From Candidatus Goldiibacteriota bacterium (GTDB lineage: Bacteria; Oederibacteriota; JAAXVQ01), in the NCBI GenBank assembly GCA_020052235.1, contig JAGVPM010000129.1, positions 1-37,662 of the forward strand: a stretch of DNA of 37,662 nt. The letters run 5' to 3'. Of the stretch, positions 31,502-37,662 are shown one piece after another; positions within the stretch are counted from its first letter, which is position 1; each line of letters begins with the position of its first letter. Under the pieces are notes generated by a model that saw only the letters and a program-made list of their open reading frames with translations, did not search any database and was not told the origin of the DNA. A program made the position numbers and the translations under genes.

Positions 31502-32674
31502 TTACATTTTATCCCGGCGCGCCCAAAACGGAGACATTTCCCGCAATCCGGAAATAAGGTCCGGTAAAACTTCCAACACCTCACCAACCTCAGTCCGGGT
31601 ATTGTAGCGCGAAAATGAAAAGCGGATTGAACCATGAATGGCCGTGAAAGGCACTCCCATGGCGCGCAGTACGTGGGAAGGCTCCAGGGAGCCGGAAGTG
31701 CAAGCCGACCCTGAGGAAGCGCAAATTCCCTGATCGTTCATTTTCAACAGAATGGCTTCGCCCTCGATATACTCAAAACTTATGTTGGTGGTATTGGGCA
31801 ACCGATGCTCCCGGTCGCCATTCACGCGGACATGCGGTACGGCTTTCAACACTCCCGCCTCCAATTGGTCGCGCAACCCGGCCACCTGGCGCGTTTCATT
31901 TGAAAAATTGGCCGCTGCCAATTCCGCGGCTTTGCCCAGCCCCACGATCCCGGCCACATTTTCCGTGCCTCCGCGGCGCCCGTGTTCTTGGTGACCGCCG
32001 ATGATAAACGGCACAAACTTGGTCCCGCGCCGGATATACAAGGCTCCAACGCCTTTTGGGGCATGCAATTTATGCCCGGATATGGAAACCAAATCCGCCG
32101 GAATGGAATTCATGTCCAAGGAGAGCTTGCCTGCAGCCTGCACGGCATCGGTGTGCAGAATAATACCTTGCTCTTTGACAATCTCCGCTATCTTTTGAAT
32201 CGGGAACACGGTTCCGGTTTCATTATTCGCATACATAATCGAAACCAATGCGGTATCCGGCGTCAAAACGTGATGCAATGCGTCCAAGTCCAAACGTCCC
32301 TGGGCATCCACCGCCAGATATGTAACACGATAACCGCGGTTTTCCAAATGCTTGCACAAATTCAAAACAGCCGGATGTTCAACACGAGTGGTCACGATGT
32401 GTTTCTTCTCGGGCAAAGCTTCCAAAACGCCGCGGATAGCCGCATTATCCGATTCCGTGCCGCAGCTGGTAAACAACACTTCGCTCTCGCGTGAATTAAA
32501 CAGCGCAGCTACCTGCTGCCTGGCATGTTCCACATCGTGCGCGACTTCTCCGCCGAAGGTGTGCATGCTCGAAGGATTTCCATAGCGGGTTTGATAAAAC
32601 GGGAGCAAAGCCGCTAATACTTCCGGGGCCACCGGGGTGGTGGCGTTGTTGTCTAAATAGATGATGGGTGTCAT
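31502..32674 (-). CDS. nifS: Cysteine desulfurase NifS
   Basis: 390 aa PLP enzyme that takes sulfur from cysteine for Fe-S assembly. Motifs: IYLDNNATTPV at the N-terminus, TSCGTESDNAAI, HTDAVQAAGK, SISGHKLHAPKG with PLP-lysine K202, and the mobile loop SSGSACTSGSLEPSHVL with catalytic C325. Class I NifS/IscS type. The ATG overlaps the nifU stop by 4 nt (ATGA), so the pair is made as a two-gene operon, nifU first. No other nitrogen-fixation genes are present, so this is probably the general Fe-S system, as in epsilonproteobacteria and some other anaerobes; inference. Confidence 0.96.
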   Translation of the reverse strand: MTPIIYLDNNATTPVAPEVLAALLPFYQTRYGNPSSMHTFGGEVAHDVEHARQQVAALFNSRESEVLFTSCGTESDNAAIRGVLEALPEKKHIVTTRVEHPAVLNLCKHLENRGYRVTYLAVDAQGRLDLDALHHVLTPDTALVSIMYANNETGTVFPIQKIAEIVKEQGIILHTDAVQAAGKLSLDMNSIPADLVSISGHKLHAPKGVGALYIRRGTKFVPFIIGGHQEHGRRGGTENVAGIVGLGKAAELAAANFSNETRQVAGLRDQLEAGVLKAVPHVRVNGDREHRLPNTTNISFEYIEGEAILLKMNDQGICASSGSACTSGSLEPSHVLRAMGVPFTAIHGSIRFSFSRYNTRTEVGEVLEVLPDLISGLREMSPFWARRDKM

Positions 32675-33528
32675 GACCGCAACTCCTCCACGGTAATATC
32701 CGGTTCCACAAATTCCTTTAATTTTGCTTCAACCAAATCGCGCAGGGTAAAGCGCGACACCTGACAGCCCGAGCACATGCCCAGCAGGCGCACTTTGACG
32801 TTTTTATTTTCAATGTCCACCAGCTCCAAATCGCCGCCATCTTTTTGCAATTGCGGGCGCACTTCCCGGTCCAATGTTTCCTGCACCAGCTTCATACGCT
32901 GCAGATTGGTCAAGCCTTTGGGTTTCTCCTCAGCCTTGGCTTCCAGTTCTTGTTTATGCACTTTGCGGATAATTTCTTCGATTTTCCAATGACAACTCCC
33001 GCACGCGCCGCCGGCCTTGGTAAAATTAGTTACCTCTTCCAATGTATGCAGATGATTTTCCTTTATGGTGCGTTCTATTTTTTTATCCGTGATGCCGAAA
33101 CATTTACAAACCAGTTCGCCTTCTTCATCTTCATGCAGGTGGCTGTCCGCCACTCCCTGGCCGCGGTAATTGGCAATGGCCGCTTCCAAGGCCTCCATGC
33201 CCATGACCGAACAATGCATTTTTTCCTTGGGCAAGCCGCCCAATTCATTGGCAATATCACGATTGGTGATTTTCGCAGCTTCATCCAAGGTTTTACCTAA
33301 AATCATATCCGTCAACACACTGGAAGATGCAATGGCGCTGCCGCATCCGAACGTTTGGAATTTGGCTTCCACTATCTTCTCCGTGGCTTTGTCCACCTTC
33401 AAAGATAAACGCAAAGCGTCTCCGCAAACAATGGAGCCAACTTCACCTACCGCATTGGCGTCTTCCACTGAACCGACATTATGCGGTTTGGAAAAATGCT
33501 CTTTAACTTTATCCGTATAATCCCACAT
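32671..33528 (-). CDS. nifU: Three-module Fe-S scaffold protein NifU
   Basis: 285 aa from ATG 33528, with GGGAGG upstream; the track start at 33558 is not needed. Module 1 (about 1-125) is IscU-like with scaffold cysteines C35 (VCGDAL), C62 (FGCGSAIASSS) and C106 (MHCSVMG). Module 2 (about 139-190) is a Bfd-like [2Fe-2S] domain with C141, C143, C176 and C179. Module 3 (about 210-285) is Nfu with MCSGCQ (C252, C255). All nine expected cysteines are there. It builds and passes on Fe-S clusters using sulfur from NifS, encoded directly downstream with a 4-nt overlap. The promoter and an inverted repeat can be read upstream. Confidence 0.96.
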   Translation of the reverse strand: MWDYTDKVKEHFSKPHNVGSVEDANAVGEVGSIVCGDALRLSLKVDKATEKIVEAKFQTFGCGSAIASSSVLTDMILGKTLDEAAKITNRDIANELGGLPKEKMHCSVMGMEALEAAIANYRGQGVADSHLHEDEEGELVCKCFGITDKKIERTIKENHLHTLEEVTNFTKAGGACGSCHWKIEEIIRKVHKQELEAKAEEKPKGLTNLQRMKLVQETLDREVRPQLQKDGGDLELVDIENKNVKVRLLGMCSGCQVSRFTLRDLVEAKLKEFVEPDITVEELRS

Positions 33529-33623
33529 GGGAACCTCCCCCTTCCAATTCCGGCTCATTTAAGTTCAACAGTTTATTTACTGTTTAATTTTGACACCGAT
33601 AATAAAAACCCTGATTAAAATTT

Positions 33624-33652
33624 ATCATAACACAGGGGTACTTGGCCGCCAA
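33624..33652 (-). promoter_or_regulatory. Predicted promoter of nifUS
   Basis: On the minus strand TTGGCG (33647-33652) and TATGAT (33624-33629) are separated by 17 bp, giving a leader of about 90 nt before nifU. An inverted repeat overlaps the -35. Confidence 0.55.
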
Positions 33653-33672
33653 GACCTTTACAACGGCCAAGT
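33640..33672. promoter_or_regulatory. Inverted repeat at the nifUS promoter, possible operator
   Basis: ACTTGGCCG (33640-33648) and CGGCCAAGT (33664-33672) are perfect 9-bp arms with a 15-nt spacer. They straddle the -35 of nifUS. It could be a repressor or activator site; it does not look like a known IscR box. Confidence 0.45.
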
Positions 33673-33685
33673 TGCACTTAATTGC

Positions 33686-33765
33686 CGTCATCCCGGCATG
33701 AATTTAGCCGGGATCCATTCATATTTTTCAGACTTATATGGACCCCGTTTTTCAACGGGGTGACG
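33686..33765. repeat. Composite repeat with terminal CGTCATCCC/GGGGTGACG ends
   Basis: An 80-bp element whose ends form an imperfect terminal inverted repeat (8 of 9). Inside lie two hairpins, ATCCCGGC/GCCGGGAT (33690-33714) and CCCCGTT/AACGGGG (33743-33760). The pattern CGTCATCCCGG...GGGATCCATT...GGGGTGACG is common as a dispersed intergenic repeat in many bacteria. It sits in the roughly 350-bp divergent gap between nifU and the REC-kinase gene, which contains no ORF. Confidence 0.65.
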
Positions 33766-33881
33766 AGCACCCTATATCGGCCCATTACCCCTGATTTTTT
33801 TATCCTTTCTATCATTTTTCCCCTGATAATTCCGATACTGAGTATAGAATAAAAATAGTTGAAGGCTCAGGAGTCATGGAA

Positions 33882-35141
33882 ATGAAAATATTATTGGCGG
33901 ACGATGATCTGATCACCTTACGTATGTTGGAATCCACCATAAAACGTTTAAATTATGAGGTTATTTTAGCTCACGATGGAAATCAAGCCTGGGAACTTAT
34001 TCAAACCGCCAAACCTGATATTGCCCTCCTGGACTGGCTTATGCCCGGATTGGAAGGCTTGGAAATTGTACAACGCCTGAAAAATAACCCTTTGCCAAAA
34101 TTTATTTATCTGATTCTCCTGACCTCCAATGACCGAACCGAGGACATTACCACCGGTTTGGACAGTGGAGCCAATGATTACATTACCAAACCTTTTGATA
34201 AGGATGAGTTGAAAAGCCGTATTTCCGTTGGGGCCCGGGTGGTGGAATATGAAAAACGGTTGGAACGAATGAACGCGGAATTGCGCAAGTATTCATCGGA
34301 AATGGAAGCTTTGGCGCAGGAACGGGCGCGCCAATTGGTGCAAGCCGACCGCATGGTCACCTTGGGAACTATGGCCGCAGGCATTGCGCATGAAATTAAC
34401 AATCCGCTCACCGTGGTCCAGGGCAATATCAAGTTGATCAAACGGGTTTGGATGCATGACGTTAATCCGGTCTTTCAAGAATCAGAGCGCCACCAAAAAT
34501 TCTCCATCGGCTCCAATGCCATTAGTGATTTGTTCAACAGCTTAGAAAAAGCTTCCGTACGCATGCACAACATCATAGACGGCATGCGTACTTTCGCACA
34601 TGGAAATGGCGGCGAAATAGCTATTTTCAACCCCCAAGAGTGCGTTGACGACGCACTGGAAATCTGCATGCCCAAAACCAAAAACCGGGTGGAAACCAGC
34701 GCCAACATTCCCCCCATCCCCTTTCCAGTCAAGGGCAATGCCGTCCAGATTACACAAATTTTAGTCAACCTGATCGGCAATGCCGCCGACGCATTGTCCG
34801 GTACCAAGGATGCTGTGATCCACATTTCGGCCCAAGGAACTCCGCAAAACCATTTGATTTTTTCAGTCCAAGACAATGGGCCGGGAATTCTCCAAGAAAA
34901 CATAGAAAAACTCTGGAATCCGTTCTTCACCACTAAACCCGTGGGCATAGGCACCGGGCTGGGACTTTTTATTTGCAAGAGCATCATGGAAGAACACGGG
35001 GGGAAAATCCGGGTCGAATCCAAGCCCGGACAAGGTGCAACGTTTTTCGTAGAACTGTTGAGTGAAGCTGAATTCGACCATTTCATGGCCGAGAAAGAAA
35101 AAAAGAATCCTCAGGAATCCGAAGAAGCCCGCGAAGGTTAA
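33882..35141 (+). CDS. Response-regulator/histidine-kinase fusion (REC-HisKA-HATPase)
   Basis: 419 aa from ATG 33882; the track's ATG at 33876 is only two bases from AGGAG, so the second one fits better. Residue numbers follow the track frame. The N-terminal receiver has DDD acidic pocket, D53 in LLDWLMPG and K105 in ITKPFDK. A coiled coil (about 120-155) leads to HisKA with MAAGIAHEINNPLT (His 172) and an ATPase domain with NLIGNAADALSG, DNGPGI and GTGLGLFICK. No TM helices: it is a soluble kinase controlled by phosphorylation of its own receiver, perhaps by the hybrid kinase 8 kb away (inference). No partner regulator is adjacent. It ends with a charged tail and a palindromic repeat. Confidence 0.94.
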   Translation: MKILLADDDLITLRMLESTIKRLNYEVILAHDGNQAWELIQTAKPDIALLDWLMPGLEGLEIVQRLKNNPLPKFIYLILLTSNDRTEDITTGLDSGANDYITKPFDKDELKSRISVGARVVEYEKRLERMNAELRKYSSEMEALAQERARQLVQADRMVTLGTMAAGIAHEINNPLTVVQGNIKLIKRVWMHDVNPVFQESERHQKFSIGSNAISDLFNSLEKASVRMHNIIDGMRTFAHGNGGEIAIFNPQECVDDALEICMPKTKNRVETSANIPPIPFPVKGNAVQITQILVNLIGNAADALSGTKDAVIHISAQGTPQNHLIFSVQDNGPGILQENIEKLWNPFFTTKPVGIGTGLGLFICKSIMEEHGGKIRVESKPGQGATFFVELLSEAEFDHFMAEKEKKNPQESEEAREG

Positions 35142-35149
35142 CCAGGCAT

Positions 35150-35179
35150 TGTAGGGAACGGTTTAAAACCGTTCCCTAC
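35150..35179. repeat. Palindromic repeat, copy 3 (TGTAGGGAAC family)
   Basis: Perfect 14-bp arms, GTAGGGAACGGTTT and AAACCGTTCCCTAC, around a single A; the core is the same as copy 2, the last base of the element differs (G for A). It sits nine bases after the REC-kinase stop and 25 bases before the convergent typA stop. Confidence 0.9.
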
Positions 35180-35204
35180 GCTTTCCCGTCGGCCGCCAAT
35201 GATA

Positions 35205-37046
35205 TTATTCGTTTTCTTCCATTTTCTCACGGTTGCGCGTTTGACGCTTGCGCTCCGTGGCATCTAAAATCTTTTTGCGCAAACGCAAAGATTTCGGTGT
35301 AATTTCCAAAAGTTCATCATCGTTCAAATATTCCAATTTTTGTTCCAAGCTCATTTTACGCGGCGGCTGAATGGTTAAAGCTTCATCCGCTGATTTGCTG
35401 CGCATATTGCTCATAGCCTTGGTGCGGCACACATTGATGGACAAATCCGAATCACGTGAATGTTCGCCTACGATCATACCCGTGTAAACTTCCTCAGTCG
35501 CATCCACGAAATAGATGCCGCGGTCCGACAACTGAAACAAAGCATAGGCGGTAATGGTTCCGGGGTCAGAAGCCACCAGCACGCCGCGAGTACGTCCGAC
35601 TGTGCCGCCTTTAAACGCTTGATAGCCGGCCACCATGTGGTTCAAAAGGCCTTCACCGCGCGTAATGGTTAAAAATTCACTGCGGAAACCCACCAAGCAA
35701 CGTGACGGAATCATGAATACCACCCGGGTATGCCCGTCGGGTGTGGTGTGCATGTTCACCATTTCCGCTTTGCGTGAACCCAACCGTTCGATACAAGCCC
35801 CAACCAAGTCTTGGGAAACATCGAGGGTTAATTCTTCGTAAGGTTCCAGTACCACGTCGCCTTCGTAATGCAAAATAACTTCCGGCTTGCTGACTTGAAA
35901 TTCAAAGCCTTCGCGCCGCATGGTTTCAATTAAAATTGCCAAGTGCAATTCACCGCGTCCGGATACTTTCATGGAGTCCGGCGAATCCGTATCTTCCACG
36001 CGCAGACTCAAGTTCGTCAAGGCTTCGCGGTACAAGCGTTCACGCAAATGGCGCGTGGTGACATACTGCCCTTCTTTTCCGGCGAACGGGCTGTTGTTGA
36101 CGCAGAAAATCATGTTCAAGGTCGGTTCATCCACGGTCAACCCCGGCAAAGCTTCGGGAAATTCAAAATCCGCAACCGTATCGCCGATAAAAATGTCATC
36201 CAAACCAGCCAACACTACAATATCTCCGGCTTCGGCTTTCTCAACTTCAACCCGTTTGAGTCCATCATAGGTGTAGAGCATAGTCACTCTGAACTGCTTT
36301 TGGGCTTGATCCTTATGCCGGATATTCATCACAGTCTGCATCTTGCGGATGTTGCCGCGGGTAATGCGGCCAATGGCCAAGCGGCCCAGATAGTCCGAGT
36401 GATCCGTATTGGTCACCAGTAACTGCAAAGGCTTTTCCGGTTCCACATTGGGGCCGGGCAAATCACGCACAATGGCTTCAAACAAAGGCACTAAATTATC
36501 GGATTTATCATCCATTTCCGTGCGGGCAAATCCCTGACGTGAACTGGCATAGAGTACGGAAAAATCCAATTGTTCATCCGTGGCACCCAGGGATACGAAC
36601 AAGTCAAAAATCTTATCCAGGGTATTGTGCGGTTCGGCATCCGGGCGGTCGATTTTGTTGATAATCACCACGGCTTTCAAGCCGCGATCCAGGGCTTTGC
36701 GCAAAACAAATTTGGTTTGAGGCAACGGGCCTTCGGCCGCATCCACCAACAAAAGAATACCGTCCACCATCTGCAGGATGCGTTCCACTTCCCCGCCGAA
36801 ATCCGCGTGACCCGGCGTATCAATAATATTAACCTTTACGTCTCCGATTTGGATCGAGGCATGTTTGGAAAAAATGGTAATTCCGCGTTCGCGTTCCAAG
36901 GGGTTTGAATCCATCACGCGTTCCTGGACCGTTTCATTGCTGCGGAAAGTTCCGCTCTGCCTGAGCATGGCATCAATTAAGGTGGTTTTGCCATGGTCAA
37001 CGTGCGCTACAATGGCAACATTTCGAATATCATTACGGACTGGCAA
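35205..37046 (-). CDS. typA: Translational GTPase TypA/BipA
   Basis: 613 aa from TTG 37046, preceded by GAGG at normal distance and giving the family N-terminus MPVRNDIRNVAIVAHVDHGKTTL. The track's 37109 start adds an unlikely leader. G motifs: AHVDHGKTT (G1), DTPGHADF (G3), NKIDRPDA (G4). EF-G-like domains follow, with GRGELHLAILIETMRREGFE, and then the BipA-specific C-terminal domain (VGFRSEFLTITRGEGLLNHMV, EVYTGMIVGEHSRDSDL). It binds the ribosome and assists 50S assembly, notably under cold or stress. The C-terminus is Lys/Arg/Glu-rich. A promoter is readable at 37131-37159. Confidence 0.97.
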   Translation of the reverse strand: MPVRNDIRNVAIVAHVDHGKTTLIDAMLRQSGTFRSNETVQERVMDSNPLERERGITIFSKHASIQIGDVKVNIIDTPGHADFGGEVERILQMVDGILLLVDAAEGPLPQTKFVLRKALDRGLKAVVIINKIDRPDAEPHNTLDKIFDLFVSLGATDEQLDFSVLYASSRQGFARTEMDDKSDNLVPLFEAIVRDLPGPNVEPEKPLQLLVTNTDHSDYLGRLAIGRITRGNIRKMQTVMNIRHKDQAQKQFRVTMLYTYDGLKRVEVEKAEAGDIVVLAGLDDIFIGDTVADFEFPEALPGLTVDEPTLNMIFCVNNSPFAGKEGQYVTTRHLRERLYREALTNLSLRVEDTDSPDSMKVSGRGELHLAILIETMRREGFEFQVSKPEVILHYEGDVVLEPYEELTLDVSQDLVGACIERLGSRKAEMVNMHTTPDGHTRVVFMIPSRCLVGFRSEFLTITRGEGLLNHMVAGYQAFKGGTVGRTRGVLVASDPGTITAYALFQLSDRGIYFVDATEEVYTGMIVGEHSRDSDLSINVCRTKAMSNMRSKSADEALTIQPPRKMSLEQKLEYLNDDELLEITPKSLRLRKKILDATERKRQTRNREKMEENE

Positions 37047-37130
37047 TTTCTTTTCCTCTTTTCTTAAAATAAGTTTTCTTACCGCCGGCCAAAACCGGCA
37101 CGATTTCATGCAAATGAAACAAAGTGCATA

Positions 37131-37159
37131 AGTGTACTCAGACTCTTTGCAAGAGGCAA
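37131..37159 (-). promoter_or_regulatory. Predicted promoter of typA
   Basis: On the minus strand TTGCCT (37154-37159) and TACACT (37131-37136) are separated by 17 bp, giving a leader of about 78 nt. It overlaps the start of the plus-strand edge ORF. Confidence 0.5.
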
Positions 37160-37662
37160 GTATTATTTACATTTTATTTGCCTATGACGCGTACGGCAAT
37201 GTGACCAAAGGTGCCATTGATTATGTGGCTATTACGTCCACGGATGTTTTTGCACCTACTTGGGCGGCGGCGCGGCTTGATTATAATAATGGATATGCGA
37301 ATTTTGTGAATGGCGCTTTAAACAACTCGGTTGCGTATCCGTATGATTTCAAATTCCATCGTGCGGCACCGGCAAGCATCACAGCGACGAATACTTCCAA
37401 TGTTTCGATACTTTCCGGTACCACGCCCAGCATGACCGTAAATCCGGCGGCGGCGTATGGTCTGGCTTTACAAGCGCCGGGTCAGATTTTGGTGGAGGGC
37501 AGCGGTAATTCCAATATGGCAAGCGGCGTTGGCGGCGTGGTGGCTGCCGGTTGGTATTCGGGTGTTACTCCCACGGAGCCTAAAGGCGGGGTTGCCAATT
37601 CCTATGGAGCCGGTTCTGAATTGTCGGGTGTTTATTTCCCGGTTTCAATCTATGCCACCGAC
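37132..37662 (+). CDS. Ig-like-repeat surface protein fragment without credible N-terminus (partial)
   Basis: The frame is open from GTG 37132 (just after an in-frame TAA) to the window end, 177 codons, so it is missing from the ORF track. From about 37177 it reads FAYDAYGNVTKGAIDYVAITSTDVFAPT..., then Ala/Gly/Ser/Thr-rich sequence with ASITATNTSNVSILSGTTP and ending VYFPVSIYATD. DAYGNV...TSTD is typical of bacterial Ig-like/invasin-type repeats in large secreted or adhesive proteins, and the final FPVSIYATD looks like the lead-in to the next DAYGN repeat. There is no signal peptide or SD, and the first codons overlap the typA promoter. It may be a 5'-truncated gene, a rearrangement product or an assembly junction. 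Confidence 0.5.
   Translation, partial: MYSDSLQEASIIYILFAYDAYGNVTKGAIDYVAITSTDVFAPTWAAARLDYNNGYANFVNGALNNSVAYPYDFKFHRAAPASITATNTSNVSILSGTTPSMTVNPAAAYGLALQAPGQILVEGSGNSNMASGVGGVVAAGWYSGVTPTEPKGGVANSYGAGSELSGVYFPVSIYATD

Noticed and set aside
1-37662. Defence island, prophage, integron or CRISPR
   Set aside because: No transposase, integrase, phage, cas, toxin-antitoxin or restriction genes, and no regularly spaced repeats; the three palindromes are far apart.

Overview
The window looks like chromosomal DNA of a Gram-negative (diderm) bacterium of roughly middling GC. It encodes several outer-membrane beta-barrels, lipoproteins with lipoboxes and an LpoB-type peptidoglycan-synthase activator. 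Shine-Dalgarno (SD) sites are strong and GTG/TTG starts are fairly common. I cannot name the phylum. Long PPi-type phosphofructokinase, three-module NifU, a split lycopene cyclase and an Rsm22 homologue together suit an anaerobic or microaerophilic, possibly uncultivated lineage; that is inference. I see no prophage, transposase, CRISPR array, tRNA or rRNA.

Layout. 1-2.1 kb (minus): a two-gene split lycopene cyclase running off the left edge, a 2TM protein and a DUF488 protein. 2.1-7.9 kb (minus): an iron block made of fur with a consensus promoter overlapped by a Fur box, then a Fur-box-controlled operon of beta-barrel porin, feoB, a tiny Cys-rich protein and a DtxR-FeoA fusion, followed by a frameshifted beta-barrel gene. 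7.9-10.8 kb: SUI1/YciH-like factor, small envelope proteins and a nitroreductase. 10.9-15.1 kb (minus): an envelope cluster (beta-barrel, LpoB, a COG3014-like lipoprotein, purC, a secreted protein) ending in a clear terminator. 15.2-20.8 kb: PEBP lipoprotein, spermidine-synthase-like enzyme, polytopic membrane protein, Rsm22 methyltransferase homologue, and a zinc/copper efflux permease-HMA with an SmtB-type repressor and a matching operator. 20.8-30.9 kb: enolase, a large hybrid histidine kinase, PPi-PFK, ferritin, a nucleoside transporter and a frameshifted chemoreceptor. 30.9-37.1 kb: FKBP/SlyD, nifS and nifU, a REC-histidine kinase and typA. The right edge holds an Ig-like-repeat ORF that lacks a credible N-terminus.

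Common thread: iron and metal handling. Fur, Feo, DtxR, ferritin, NifUS, an Fe-S-type Rsm22 and a zinc efflux switch lie within 30 kb, and cis-elements can be read directly for several of them. A family of short perfect palindromes (TGTAGGGAAC...GTTCCCTACA) occupies three convergent intergenic gaps, and two other intergenic regions carry dense hairpin or TIR-like structures. Two genes are broken by single-base frameshifts, which could be real decay or assembly error. I did not find a clearly new multi-gene defence or mobile system. The least explained items are the Cys-rich feo protein, the palindrome family, the four-hairpin cluster and the truncated surface-protein ORF.
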